In this document: positions 19,601 through 28,195 of the stretch, one piece after another
How the letters are laid out: every line of letters begins with the position of its first letter
How positions within the stretch are numbered: position 1 is the stretch's first letter
Source: Arthrobacter zhaoxinii
GTDB taxonomy: Bacteria; Actinomycetota; Actinomycetes; Actinomycetales; Micrococcaceae
Length of the DNA: 64,000 bases
Assembly (NCBI RefSeq): GCF_024385505.1
Contig: NZ_JANFLT010000001.1
Coordinates: forward strand, 186,001 to 250,000
Direction: 5' to 3'
The notes under the pieces: model-generated
Seen by the model: the letters and a program-made list of their open reading frames with translations, nothing else
Told to the model about the DNA's origin: nothing
Database searches by the model: none
Program-made: the position numbers and the translations under genes

Positions 19601-20684
19601 GCACCGGCTCGGCCCGGCAGCATCCCCGGACGCAGGTACGGGCAGGGGCCCGGCCCACACCGGCGGCGCCGTGCCGGCGGCGGCGCAGGTCCACGGACCT
19701 GCAGCGGGAGTGACGCTGATCATCACCGGATGGTCCCGTTGGTGCACGGCGTTCCGCACGGGCCGCGGATTGACGGGCGAAGAAGACCTGTCCGACCTCA
19801 TCCGGGACGGTGAACGCGCGGACATCTGCGTGATTCTGGCCGGGGACAGGGAGGTCCTTAGCGCCCGTTTCTTTCCCCTGATCCCGAACCGCATGTACTT
19901 TCCAGCCGATGCCAGCGCTGAGACACTGCTGATCTGGCCCCGGCTGCCGCCGATGGACCGGATCCGTGGAAGGGCCCTGGTCCAGGGACGGTGCGGAACA
20001 GCTGAAGGCCTCTCGACCCAGCTGCTGACGGCAGACATCCCGCCGGCACCGGAGCAGCTGGTCCCCCTTCCCTCCGACAGCCCGCCCCCGCATCGGATCG
20101 AAAACCTCCCTGCCTTCGTTCCGCCGGCGCAGCTGAAGCCCGCATTGTCCGGAGACTGGCTGTCCGTAGGGGTGTTTGGAGACGAACTGGCCACTGCTGC
20201 GGTGCGCGTATTGCCGGGCTCGGTCTTCCTGGTTGCGGGTCCGCGCGGCTCCGGCCGGACCTCCTTCCTCCGCCAGCTGCAGAGGTCGGCAGACATCTCC
20301 AGTGAATGCGTGGCTGCGGATCTGGCAGCGGCGCTATCCCTCGTGGAACAGGGGGAAAAAGATCTCCGGCGGTTCCTGGTCCTGGTTGACGACGCTGATT
20401 CGCTCCCTTCTTCCACGCACCAGAAACTCGCTGAGATGCAGGCCCTGGGTGCCCGGCTGGTGCTGGCCGCCGTTGCCGGTCACCAGCTCACGGTCCGCGT
20501 TCCGCTGGCACAGCAGATCCGGTCGGCACCGCGCGGTGCACTGCTCCAGCCTGTGACTCCCGCGGACGGAGACATCTTCGGAATCCGGGTCGAACCCGGC
20601 AGACGCCGCCCGCCGGGCAGATGCTACCTCGTCGACGGGCCGGAAGTCCGGGAGGCACAGGCGGCGTATTCCGCCGTCGAATAA
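16620..20684 (+). CDS. FHA-domain FtsK/SpoIIIE ATPase, EccC/EssC-like type VII secretion motor
   Basis: A 1354-residue membrane ATPase starting with TTG, with GGAGGGA just upstream. Residues 25-80 may be a small ubiquitin-like or FHA-like fold. An FHA domain spans about 110-195 (TIGR 124-127, SRHH 147-150, NGTW 169-172). Two hydrophobic helices lie at about 230-270, followed by three FtsK-type ATPase domains. Domain 1 is canonical: Walker A GTTGSGKS at 601-608 and Walker B LLVVVDE ending at 709. Domain 2 has GAPRSGAPD near 926 without the lysine. Domain 3 has GPRGSGRT with Arg1213 in place of lysine. This order resembles EssC of firmicutes more than mycobacterial EccC. No WXG100, EccB, EccD, EccE or mycosin gene lies in the window, so the substrates are unknown. 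Confidence 0.85.
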   Translation: MLLHVTLAAGSGGFPADPPGRPALREVVINISEKTSGASVASMLEERYGHARYTVQGSSLQELTPGKAPLVNGAVILRIEGSAGCAAAGMPAGVGAPAPAPLLLVICSGPDAGGITDLQRGTYTIGRRVPAECGPGQRIGITDPALSRHHTELVVGAESVTVRDLGSVNGTWVDGRRVRVATVDTDSHLRFGYSHCRLVIPGAVREVESAPADPFSPLTVRFPEQGQKTGLLLVGALLPLLLGVVLAVATGMWMFLAFSALSAVTALLGAAGSRRRRREQAAAIARAAEEDGKRLRRAAPDPGARALGTEPAGPPVADAGAAAVYPVRIGAGTLPANIEVVPAPRRFTPPHISEASVILALGRDRDIRLEGTARERAALGRTILLQAAAALVPHIVCVGTASELEPNARFLPGVTLAALPEVSLPAVESAVAVLRNILATLPPAAGPADLVLFVHAAWAEHAGRLLQALPEARRPMVSVIRAGGLPAPVSVSLLGGRGTLAAAGRTVDFVPDLIQPKTFERLSRGLASRPPSGPQHLGPGGTGQLPPAAAFEDCHPAGSPDLLLHGWRDPGSGVAAVVGLSLSGPVILDLDKDGPHFLVAGTTGSGKSEFLRTFVGSLAALHPPTDITALLIDFKGGSGLGPLAALPHTVGFLTDFSAENVSRALVSLRAEVRRREALLAAGGADNLSAYNFSRPPADRVPKLLVVVDEFRMLTEEVPTALPELLRIAAIGRSLGLHLVLATQRPQGAVTADIRANIATSVALRVQSAAESRDVIDADAASTIPPDLPGRAYVSRGGRLPLAFQSLSTAVRSGTDESPLKELHEHLSGAAGGARMRAETTADPDALHRTVTAIRAAADTGGYPDPFNPVRPPLPSALTEDLLAGCRVADEAAPEGLVLGLMDEPGQQRQRILAWHPGIDFHLAVLGAPRSGAPDALGLIAAKHVTGLAGRHLYVLDSDGSLAWLAAAEQTGAYVGPQEVDRASRVLAYLAAEILHRLGPAASPDAGTGRGPAHTGGAVPAAAQVHGPAAGVTLIITGWSRWCTAFRTGRGLTGEEDLSDLIRDGERADICVILAGDREVLSARFFPLIPNRMYFPADASAETLLIWPRLPPMDRIRGRALVQGRCGTAEGLSTQLLTADIPPAPEQLVPLPSDSPPPHRIENLPAFVPPAQLKPALSGDWLSVGVFGDELATAAVRVLPGSVFLVAGPRGSGRTSFLRQLQRSADISSECVAADLAAALSLVEQGEKDLRRFLVLVDDADSLPSSTHQKLAEMQALGARLVLAAVAGHQLTVRVPLAQQIRSAPRGALLQPVTPADGDIFGIRVEPGRRRPPGRCYLVDGPEVREAQAAYSAVE

Positions 20685-20710
20685 GCCGGCCGGACAGGAG
20701 AGATGAACGA

Positions 20711-21133
20711 CTAGAAGGTTTTGCCGCTATCGCTGGTCCTGCTGGTGTGTGCGAGGACCGGCTTCGTGAACAACAGCAGCAGGACCGCTGCTGCAGGCAG
20801 AAGCAGTCCGAGACCGGGCAGGACCAACCCTGCCTGCAGGGTCGGAACGGCGAGAATGACCACAAAGAGCTGCCAGACCAGTGCAGCCGAGCGGGTCCAC
20901 CGGTAGCCCCGGAAGAAGAAATGCCCCACCGCGAGCAGCCACACAGCGAGGGCAACGGCAAACACCATTGTGAAGACGGCCCCTCCCATGGACAAAGGCG
21001 CCGAAGTCGCTAGTTGGTAGCCGTACCAAGCTGCGAAGCCGAGCAGGCATAGCGCTTCGAGAACCAGTACGGCGGAGATGAGAAGTACAGCGGGGGCACG
21101 CTGCATCGAGCGGGGTTCCTGGGGTGTTGACAC
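20711..21133 (-). CDS. Small four-helix membrane protein of unknown function
   Basis: A protein of about 140 residues with four hydrophobic segments and short polar ends; I do not recognise a named family. The frame opens further upstream (21226), but the first residues there are Arg-rich and unlike a membrane protein. GTG 21133 (VSTPQEP) is preferred, and ATG 21106 (MQRAPAV) is also possible with AGGAA further upstream. It converges on the EccC-like gene with only 26 bases between stops and is divergent from whiB1. The hydrophobic pattern and consistent codon bias support a real gene; function cannot be inferred. Confidence 0.65.
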   Translation of the reverse strand: MSTPQEPRSMQRAPAVLLISAVLVLEALCLLGFAAWYGYQLATSAPLSMGGAVFTMVFAVALAVWLLAVGHFFFRGYRWTRSAALVWQLFVVILAVPTLQAGLVLPGLGLLLPAAAVLLLLFTKPVLAHTSRTSDSGKTF

Positions 21134-21344
21134 AATGGCAGAATACCGGAGATAACCCTGCGGAAAGCCACCTCGGGAGGCCGGATATGAGCCGCCGGTA
21201 CGGCGCCGGAGCCGGTGCCATAACAATCAGCGGTCCGCCGCGGAGATCGAATGTGATGCATCCCTCAGCCTTCCGGCCATATTGACCGGTAGTTACCCCT
21301 TGTCTGCTTTGGCCTGACGTGCCACGCTAGTAAGAGGGAAATCA

Positions 21345-21362
21345 GGGGCCGAAACCGGCCCC
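21345..21362 (+). promoter_or_regulatory. GC-rich hairpin upstream of whiB1
   Basis: GGGGCCG, loop AAAC, CGGCCCC, then CC and TTTAGTTTG. It looks like a weak terminator placed about 65 bases before the whiB1 start. It could be an attenuator, an RNA-stability element, or the end of an upstream short transcript. Confidence 0.35.
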
Positions 21363-21381
21363 TTTAGTTTGTAGTTGCTCG

Positions 21382-21397
21382 TGAATGTTTTCACAAA
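21382..21397 (+). promoter_or_regulatory. whiB1: CRP-like binding site upstream of whiB1
   Basis: CGTGA, six bases, TCACA matches the CRP/FNR-family consensus TGTGA-N6-TCACA in nine of ten half-site positions. The whiB1 gene of Mycobacterium tuberculosis is known to be controlled by the cAMP receptor protein Rv3676, so conserved control is likely. The site is centred about 47 bases upstream of the ATG. Confidence 0.6.
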
Positions 21398-21436
21398 CAC
21401 GTAGGAGTCAACTTTTCAGAGGAGATAGTGATCAAC

Positions 21437-21685
21437 ATGGATTGGCGGAGCCGCGCAGCTTGCCTGGATAAAGATCCGGAGCTTTTCTTTCCCGTGGGCA
21501 ATACCGGCCCGGCTCTTCTTCAGATCGAAGAAGCCAAGAGTGTCTGTCGGCGCTGCCCGGTGATCGACACCTGCCTGCAGTGGGCAATCGAGACCGGCCA
21601 GGACGCCGGTGTTTGGGGCGGCATGAGTGAAGATGAGCGCCGTGCGTTGAAGCGCCGCGCAGCCCGCGCCCGCCGCGCCTCCTAA
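21437..21685 (+). CDS. whiB1: WhiB1-type iron-sulfur transcriptional regulator
   Basis: An 82-residue WhiB protein. Cysteines at 9, 37, 40 and 46 bind the [4Fe-4S] cluster and match the positions in M. tuberculosis WhiB1. GVWGG follows and the tail is basic (RRALKRRAARARRAS). WhiB1 is an essential, nitric-oxide-sensing regulator that works with the primary sigma factor. The ATG at 21437 gives the same N-terminus, MDWR, as known WhiB1; an in-frame GTG at 21428 is too close to the GAGGAG site. The neighbour downstream is pdtaS, the same arrangement as Rv3219-Rv3220c. A CRP-like site and a hairpin lie upstream. Confidence 0.96.
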   Translation: MDWRSRAACLDKDPELFFPVGNTGPALLQIEEAKSVCRRCPVIDTCLQWAIETGQDAGVWGGMSEDERRALKRRAARARRAS

Positions 21686-21715
21686 GCAGGACTTACCCGG
21701 CCGTTGACGCCGGAC

Positions 21716-21752
21716 GGCAAAAGGCCGCTGCCCCTGGCAGCGGCCTTTTGCC
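21716..21752. terminator. Bidirectional intrinsic terminator between whiB1 and pdtaS
   Basis: A perfect 17-base inverted repeat (GGCAAAAGGCCGCTGCC and its complement) with a CCT loop carries A4 and T4 on its outer arms. It lies between two convergent genes. Confidence 0.88.
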
Positions 21753-21784
21753 GTGCCCCGTCCGTTCCGGGGATAGGCGGGGAC

Positions 21785-23266
21785 TCAGGTACGGCGGTAC
21801 TCGGTATCCAGTCCCATCTCGATCCGGACTTCCGTGCCGCCGCTTTCGCCCGCGGACCACTCGATGGTCCCGTCGAGTTCGCTCTGGACCAGGGTCCGGA
21901 CAATCTGTAGGCCCAGCCCCTCCCGCCGCGGCCCGGGCGGCAGACCCACGCCGTCGTCGGTCACCGTCACGGTGAGCCGTTCCTCCCGGCCGGCTTTGCC
22001 GTGCCGCTGCGCAGCCAATCCAACCGTGCCGCGGCGGCCCGCCAGCCCGTGCTCGACGGCGTTGGTCACCAGTTCGTTGATCACCAGGGCCAGCGGAGTG
22101 GCCAGGTCGCTCGGAAGCTCGCCGAAGGATCCGTCGCGGCGGGTCCTGACCTCCTGCGTGGGCGAGGCGACCTCGGCAGACAGCCGGAACTGGCGGTCGA
22201 TCAGCTCGTCAAAGTCCACGTTCTGCGTCAGACCCTGGGACAGGGTCTCGTGTACCAGGGCGATGGTGGACACACGGCGCATGGCCTGGGCGAGGCCCAG
22301 CTTGCCTTCATCGCTCTCCATCCGCCGTGACTGCATCCGCAGCAGTGCCGCGACGGTCTGAAGGTTGTTCTTCACCCGGTGATGGATTTCGCGGATGGTG
22401 GCGTCCTTGGATACCAGTTCCATCTCGCGGCGGCGCAGTTCGGAAACATCGCGGCAGAGTACCAGCGCACCGAAACGTTCCTTTTCGTCGCGCAGCGGGA
22501 TCGCGCGCAGGGAGAGGCTGACGCCGCGGGACTCGATTTCCGTCCGCCACGGCATCCGCCCGGTGACCACCAGCGGCAGCGTTTCGTCGACCATGCGGCG
22601 GTCCTTGAGCAGCGCCGTGGTGATTTCCGCCAGCGAACGCCCCTCGAGCGTCTCCATGTCGCCCAGCCGGCGGAAGGCGGAAACTCCATTGGGACTGGCG
22701 TACTGCACAATCCCTTCGGCGTCGAGCCGGATCAACCCGTCGCCCACGCGTGGAGCACCCCGGCGTGAGCCGGTAGGCGTGGCGAAGTCGGGCCAGAGAC
22801 CCAGCGTCCCCATCCGCAGCAGGTCATAGGCACACTGCCGGTACGTCAGTTCCAGGCGTGACGGCATCCGCGAGCTGGACAGGTCCATGTGCGATGTCAC
22901 CACGGCCAGGGTCCGGCCGTTGCGGACGAACGGAATCGCCTCCACCCGCATGGCGGTTTCGGCGGTCCAGCTGGTTTCGCTCGACCGCTCGATGTGCTGG
23001 CTGTGCCAGGCCGCGTCTACCAGCGGGTGCAGGTCAGCGCGGATACGTTCGCCCACAAAGTCGCTGTGGAACACGGTGTGCGACGTCGACGGCCGGGCAT
23101 GCGCCAGCGCGACGTAGCCGCCGTCGGGCACGGGGAACCACAGCGCCAGGTCGGCGAAGGCGAGGTCGGCGACCAGCTGCCAGTCGCCCACCAGCAGGTG
23201 CAGCCATTCGGCGTCGCCCGGACCGAAGTCCGCGTGGTCCTTGATCGGATCGGTGAAGATTGCCAC
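21785..23266 (-). CDS. pdtaS: PdtaS-type cytosolic sensor histidine kinase
   Basis: A 493-residue soluble kinase. Residues 1-150 form a GAF-like sensor domain, about 175-280 a PAS domain, and about 288-360 a HisKA_2 dimerisation domain with IREIHHRVKNN. The phospho-accepting histidine is His295 or His296, matching His302/303 of mycobacterial PdtaS. The C-terminal HATPase domain has NELVTNAVEHG and DDGVGLPPG. The known partner is the ANTAR-domain regulator PdtaR, which is not in this window. It starts with GTG 12 bases after the stop of the glutamate dehydrogenase gene, so the two may be co-transcribed. Synteny with whiB1 supports the name. Confidence 0.9.
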   Translation of the reverse strand: MAIFTDPIKDHADFGPGDAEWLHLLVGDWQLVADLAFADLALWFPVPDGGYVALAHARPSTSHTVFHSDFVGERIRADLHPLVDAAWHSQHIERSSETSWTAETAMRVEAIPFVRNGRTLAVVTSHMDLSSSRMPSRLELTYRQCAYDLLRMGTLGLWPDFATPTGSRRGAPRVGDGLIRLDAEGIVQYASPNGVSAFRRLGDMETLEGRSLAEITTALLKDRRMVDETLPLVVTGRMPWRTEIESRGVSLSLRAIPLRDEKERFGALVLCRDVSELRRREMELVSKDATIREIHHRVKNNLQTVAALLRMQSRRMESDEGKLGLAQAMRRVSTIALVHETLSQGLTQNVDFDELIDRQFRLSAEVASPTQEVRTRRDGSFGELPSDLATPLALVINELVTNAVEHGLAGRRGTVGLAAQRHGKAGREERLTVTVTDDGVGLPPGPRREGLGLQIVRTLVQSELDGTIEWSAGESGGTEVRIEMGLDTEYRRT

Positions 23267-23278
23267 TGGTACCCCGGG

Positions 23279-26200
23279 CTAGCGGCGGACGATGGAACGG
23301 AGCAGGCGAAGGGCCACTGAAAGCGAGGCCATGTCGTCTTCTTCCAGGCGGTTCACTTCGCTGAACATCTTGGAGGCGCGCTGCAGGTGGTCGGCGTTCT
23401 CCTGCTCCCAGGTGTGCAGGCGCTCCGACGGATCCGTGCCGGACCGGTCAGGAGTAGCTTCGAGCACAGCCACCGTCATGTCGGCCACCGTCGAGTACAG
23501 GTCGTCGCGCAGGGCTGCTCGGGCCAGCGACTGCCACCTGTCTTCCCGGGGCAGCTTGGTGATCCGGTTCAGCAGGTCGTCAATGCCGTACTGGTCGTAG
23601 ACGGCGTAATACACGCCGGCGACTTCGTCGGCCGGAACGGCGGCTGTCTTGCTGGCCAGCGCGACATCGAGCAGGCCGAAGGACTCGAATTGCTCAGCCC
23701 AGTAGGTGCCCAGGTCCTTCGGGATGTCCAGCTCACGGGCCTTCTGGAGCATGGCTTCCACCCGCTCCGCATCCGAGCCGCGGAGGAACCGTGTCAGGTC
23801 CGAAAGCAGCGGCTGGACGACGGGCCGGAACGCCTCGATGTCCTCGGCGATCGTTGTTCCCCGGCCCACGTGGTTGACGAACCAGCGCACGGCGCGGTCC
23901 AGCAGCCGGCGCAGGTCCAGGTGCACCATGGACCACGTTTCGGTGGGGAAGTCGGCGGGCAGCGAACCGAGCTCGGCGAGGACCTTGTCGAATCCGTAGA
24001 TTTCCCTCAGCGACGTGAAGGCGCGGGCGGCCTCCGCTTCGGTGGCGGAGGTTTCCTCGATCACCCGGAAGGCGAAGGTGATGCCGCCGATATTGAGCAT
24101 GTCGTTGGCAACCACGGTGGAGATAATCTCGCGGCGCAGCGGATGGGTATCCAGCTGGTCCCCGAAACGCTCGACGATCTGCTTCGGGAAGTACCGGCGG
24201 AGGGTTCCCGCAAAGTACGGATCGTCCGCCAGGTTCGAACGCGTCAGCGCCTTGGTCAGCTCGATCTTGGCGTAGGCGGCCAGTACGGCCAGCTCGGGCG
24301 AGGTGAGGCCCTCCCCCGCAGCGACGCGTGCGTGCAGTTCGTCGTTGGTGGGCAGCGCCTCCAGCTCGCGGTCGAGGTCTGCATGTTCTTCAAGCCAGTC
24401 CATCAGCCGCTCGAAGCTCGGGTTCGCTTCCAGGACCCGCTGCCGGTCATTGAGCAGCAGCATGTTCTGGTCGATGTTGTCCTGCAGGACCAGGTGGCCC
24501 ACTTCATCGGTCATCGAGTGCAGGAACTCCGCGCGCTCCTGCGGGTCCAGCCGGCCGGCCGCGACCATCCGGTCCACGAAGATCTTGATGTTCACTTCGT
24601 GGTCGGAGCAGTCCACGCCGGCGGAGTTGTCGATCGCGTCGGTGTTGAGGATGACACCGGCTCGGGCCGCCTCGATGCGTCCGTGCTGCGTCATGCCGAG
24701 GTTTCCGCCTTCACCGACCACCTTCACGCGCAGGTCCCGGCCGTTCACGCGGATCGCGTCGTTGGCCTTGTCTCCGACATCGGCAGAGGTTTCGGCCGAG
24801 GACTTCACATAGGTGCCGATGCCGCCGTTGTAGAGCAGGTCAACGGGCGCAGTCAGGATGGCTTTAAGCAGCTCGGGCGGGCTCATCTTGGTTGCCGAAT
24901 CCGGCAGGCCCAGCACCTCGCGGACCTCCGCCGAGACCGGAATGCTCTTGGACTGGCGCGGGAAGATCCCGCCGCCGGCACTGATCAGGGACTCGTCGTA
25001 ATCCGCCCAGGACGAGCGCGGAAGTTCGAACAGGCGCCGCCGTTCCGCATGGGAGCGGGCGGCGTCGGGGTTGGGATCCAGGAAAATGTGCCGGTGGTCG
25101 AACGCGGCCACGAGCTTGATGTGTTCGGACAACAGCATGCCGTTGCCGAACACGTCGCCGCTCATGTCGCCGACGCCCACCACGGTGAAGTCCTGGCTCT
25201 GGGTATCGATGCCCAGCTCGCTGAAGTGCCGCTTGACCGATTCCCAGGCGCCGCGGGCGGTGATGCCCATGGCCTTGTGGTCATAGCCGACGGACCCGCC
25301 GGAGGCGAAGGCGTCACCGAGCCAGAAGCCGTACTCCGCGGAAATGGAGTTCGCGATGTCAGAGAACGACGCCGTGCCCTTGTCAGCGGCGACGACGAGG
25401 TAGCTGTCGTCGCCGTCGTGCCGAACCACGCGTTCGGGCGGCACTACTTCCTCACCCGATTCCTTCACCACCAGGTTGTCGGTGAGGTCCAGCAGCCCCC
25501 TGATGAAGGTGCGGTAGCTGTTCTTGCCCTCCTCCATCCAGGCGCCGCGGTCCACGGCAGGGTCGGGCAGCTTCTTGGCGTAGAACCCGCCCTTGGCGCC
25601 GGTGGGCACGATGACGGCGTTCTTCACGGTCTGTGCCTTGACCAGGCCGAGGACCTCGGTGCGGAAGTCCTCGCGCCGGTCGGACCAGCGCAGCCCGCCG
25701 CGGGCCACCTCGCCGAAGCGCAGGTGCACACCTTCGACCCGGGGAGAATAAACCCAGATTTCGTACTTCGGCCGCGGGAACGGAGCACCGTCGATCGCCC
25801 CGGTGTTCAGTTTGAAACTGACGTACGGCTTGTCCTGGTAGAAATTCGTGCGCAGCGTGGCGTTGATGAGGGTGGCAAAGGTCCGCAGGACGCGGTCGGC
25901 GTCAAGCGTCGGCACCTTCTCGAGGCCCGTCTCCAACGCGGCGCCTGCCTGCTCAACGGCGGCCCGGCGCTCCTCCTCGGTCAGGTCCGGATCGAAACGC
26001 CCTTCGAAGAGCGCTATCAGTGCATGGGCAACATCCGGGTTGGCCAGCAGCGTGCCGGCCACGAAACCGTAGGAGTTTCCCGTGCCGACCTGCCGCATGT
26101 ACTTGGCGTACGCCCGCAGGATGACCACCTGGCGCCACCGCAGTCCCTGCTGCAGGATCAGCCGGTCAAAGGCATCGGACTCGGCGGTTCCGGACAGGCC

Positions 26201-28111
26201 GGCGCGGAAGGCTTCGGCCAGCAGGGAACCGGTCTGCAGCGGATCGATGCCGGAGGGGTACACCAGGCCCAGGTCGTACAGGTAGAACCCTGTGCCGTCG
26301 CCCCGGCGGATTTCGAAGGGGCGTTCGTCAAGGACTTCCAGGCCGAGGTTGTGCAGGAACGGCAGGATCTGGGTCAGCGACTTCGGCTCGGTCAGGTAGA
26401 GCTTCAGGCGGGCGTCTTCGGGACCGTCACCGCCGGCCGGGATGTAGACGAACAGCTCCGGAGCGGTGTCCGGACGGGCCAGCCGGGCTTCGAAGCGGGC
26501 AATGTCCTCCAGCGCATCCTCGACTTCGTAGGCCACCCGGTACGCAGCCGGGAAGGCGTCAGACCACAGTGCGGACAGCTTCTCCGCCTCCGGGCGGGAG
26601 AACTTGGTCCGGACGACCTCTTCGATACCCTCGCTCCAGGACCGGGTGGCCTGCACGAGGCGTGCCTCCAGCGCGGCGGCATCGATATCCGCGATTTCCT
26701 GGCCGCGGGGCAGCCGGATCCGGAAGAACAGGCGCGCCAGGGCGGACTCCGTCATCCGCGCCTCGAAATCGATGGACTCTCCGTTGAACGTGGAACGCAG
26801 CTCGTCCTGGATCCGGAGCCGGACCGGCGTTGTGTAGCGGTCACGGGGCAGGAAGACGATTGCGGACATAAAACGTCCGTAGATATCCGGCCGGAGGAAC
26901 AGCCGGGTCCGTCGCCGCTCCTGCAGGCGGAGGATGGCCAGCGAGGTGTCCAGCAGTGTGGAGGGGTCAATCTGGAAGAGTTCGTCGCGGGGGTAGGTTT
27001 CCAGAATGGAGAGCAGGTCCTTGCCCGAATGTGAGTCGGCAGGGAAACCGCAGGTGCGCATGACGTCGCGGACCTTGTCCCGGACAATCGGGATGCTGCG
27101 GACGGAACCGGTGTACGCGCCGGTGGCGAAGAGCCCGATGAAGCGGCGTTCGCCGTTGACATTGCCCTGCTCGTCAAAGCGCTTGACCCCGAGATAGTCA
27201 AGGTAGGCGGGCCGGTGCACGGTGGACCGCGAGTTGGCTTTGGTGATGACGAGGGCGCGCTTTTCACGTGCCTTGGCCCGGCCTGCGTCCGTCAGCCGCT
27301 GGACCCGCCGGGTGGAATGCAGCCGCAGCAGTCCCAGGCCGCTGTCCTCGGTGGGGAGCAGTGCGTCTTCCCCGTTTTCGGTGACCAGGTCATATTCGCG
27401 GTAGCCGAGGAAGGTGAAGTTGCCGTTGTCCAGCCAGGTCAGCAGTTCACGGGCCTGCTGCAGATCGGGGATGTCCCGGGCACCGGGGACGGTTTCCAGG
27501 GAACGGGCGATCTCGTGGACCTTTAACCGCATGGCGGGCCAGTCCGCCACGGCGATCCGGACATCACCGAGGACCTTCTGCAGGCCTGCAACAAGTTCCG
27601 AGCGTTTGTCCGCGTCGGTGATGCGGGCGACCTCGATGGCGATCCAGGATTCCACCTTGGTGGTGCCGCCGTTCCCGCCCAGCAGGTCGGCCAGATTGGG
27701 CAGCGCTGCAGTGTCGCCGCTTGAGACGCCGGCGGCGGCGGGAACACGCTGCACCTGCTGCAGTTCACCCGTCCGGGGATCGCGGGTGGCCAGGAAAATG
27801 GGGTGCACCACCAGCCGGATCGCGGCGTTGCGGCGTACTACCTCTGCGGTGACGGAGTCGACGAGGAAGGGCATGTCATCGGTCACGATCAGGATGACGC
27901 TGGTGTCGCCCAGGTCCACCACGTCGACGGCGGCAGTTCCTTCGGTGCGGCTGAGCGCCAGTTCCATGTGCTTTTGGGCCCGCACCTTCAGGACCGCCGG
28001 AGCATAGGCCTGGGCATCTTCACGCGCCAGATGCTCGTAGTAGTTCCCGATGAATTCATCCAGGGAAGTGTCCGAACTGAAAAGATCCGCGATGCGGGAC
28101 CCTGACGACAA
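23279..28111 (-). CDS. gdh: NAD-dependent glutamate dehydrogenase, large 180-kDa type
   Basis: The start at TTG 28111 is chosen because GGAGG lies nine bases upstream and the product, 1610 residues, then matches the family length; the frame is open a further 27 codons upstream. The enzyme oxidatively deaminates glutamate to 2-oxoglutarate. N-terminal ACT-like regulatory segments cover roughly residues 1-500 and the catalytic dehydrogenase core lies around 700-1250, with GAKGGFYAKKLP and VVGEGGNLGMTQHGR (the nucleotide-binding part). The C-terminal 350 residues are helical. In mycobacteria and Streptomyces this type is allosteric and phosphorylation-controlled. PdtaS follows on the same strand. 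Confidence 0.94.
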   Translation of the reverse strand: MSSGSRIADLFSSDTSLDEFIGNYYEHLAREDAQAYAPAVLKVRAQKHMELALSRTEGTAAVDVVDLGDTSVILIVTDDMPFLVDSVTAEVVRRNAAIRLVVHPIFLATRDPRTGELQQVQRVPAAAGVSSGDTAALPNLADLLGGNGGTTKVESWIAIEVARITDADKRSELVAGLQKVLGDVRIAVADWPAMRLKVHEIARSLETVPGARDIPDLQQARELLTWLDNGNFTFLGYREYDLVTENGEDALLPTEDSGLGLLRLHSTRRVQRLTDAGRAKAREKRALVITKANSRSTVHRPAYLDYLGVKRFDEQGNVNGERRFIGLFATGAYTGSVRSIPIVRDKVRDVMRTCGFPADSHSGKDLLSILETYPRDELFQIDPSTLLDTSLAILRLQERRRTRLFLRPDIYGRFMSAIVFLPRDRYTTPVRLRIQDELRSTFNGESIDFEARMTESALARLFFRIRLPRGQEIADIDAAALEARLVQATRSWSEGIEEVVRTKFSRPEAEKLSALWSDAFPAAYRVAYEVEDALEDIARFEARLARPDTAPELFVYIPAGGDGPEDARLKLYLTEPKSLTQILPFLHNLGLEVLDERPFEIRRGDGTGFYLYDLGLVYPSGIDPLQTGSLLAEAFRAGLSGTAESDAFDRLILQQGLRWRQVVILRAYAKYMRQVGTGNSYGFVAGTLLANPDVAHALIALFEGRFDPDLTEEERRAAVEQAGAALETGLEKVPTLDADRVLRTFATLINATLRTNFYQDKPYVSFKLNTGAIDGAPFPRPKYEIWVYSPRVEGVHLRFGEVARGGLRWSDRREDFRTEVLGLVKAQTVKNAVIVPTGAKGGFYAKKLPDPAVDRGAWMEEGKNSYRTFIRGLLDLTDNLVVKESGEEVVPPERVVRHDGDDSYLVVAADKGTASFSDIANSISAEYGFWLGDAFASGGSVGYDHKAMGITARGAWESVKRHFSELGIDTQSQDFTVVGVGDMSGDVFGNGMLLSEHIKLVAAFDHRHIFLDPNPDAARSHAERRRLFELPRSSWADYDESLISAGGGIFPRQSKSIPVSAEVREVLGLPDSATKMSPPELLKAILTAPVDLLYNGGIGTYVKSSAETSADVGDKANDAIRVNGRDLRVKVVGEGGNLGMTQHGRIEAARAGVILNTDAIDNSAGVDCSDHEVNIKIFVDRMVAAGRLDPQERAEFLHSMTDEVGHLVLQDNIDQNMLLLNDRQRVLEANPSFERLMDWLEEHADLDRELEALPTNDELHARVAAGEGLTSPELAVLAAYAKIELTKALTRSNLADDPYFAGTLRRYFPKQIVERFGDQLDTHPLRREIISTVVANDMLNIGGITFAFRVIEETSATEAEAARAFTSLREIYGFDKVLAELGSLPADFPTETWSMVHLDLRRLLDRAVRWFVNHVGRGTTIAEDIEAFRPVVQPLLSDLTRFLRGSDAERVEAMLQKARELDIPKDLGTYWAEQFESFGLLDVALASKTAAVPADEVAGVYYAVYDQYGIDDLLNRITKLPREDRWQSLARAALRDDLYSTVADMTVAVLEATPDRSGTDPSERLHTWEQENADHLQRASKMFSEVNRLEEDDMASLSVALRLLRSIVRR

Positions 28112-28195
28112 TGTAATACGCCTCCGATAGTACTTACGTCCGCCTGCTCCGTTGCAGCCTCTTCCTATCGAGCCTAGCCGCGAATGCGCCAAAGG

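Noticed and set aside
23387-27034. 1215-codon open frame on the plus strand opposite the glutamate dehydrogenase gene
   Set aside because: High-GC codon bias leaves long empty frames on the other strand; the product has no domain or credible composition, and the dehydrogenase on the minus strand is certain.
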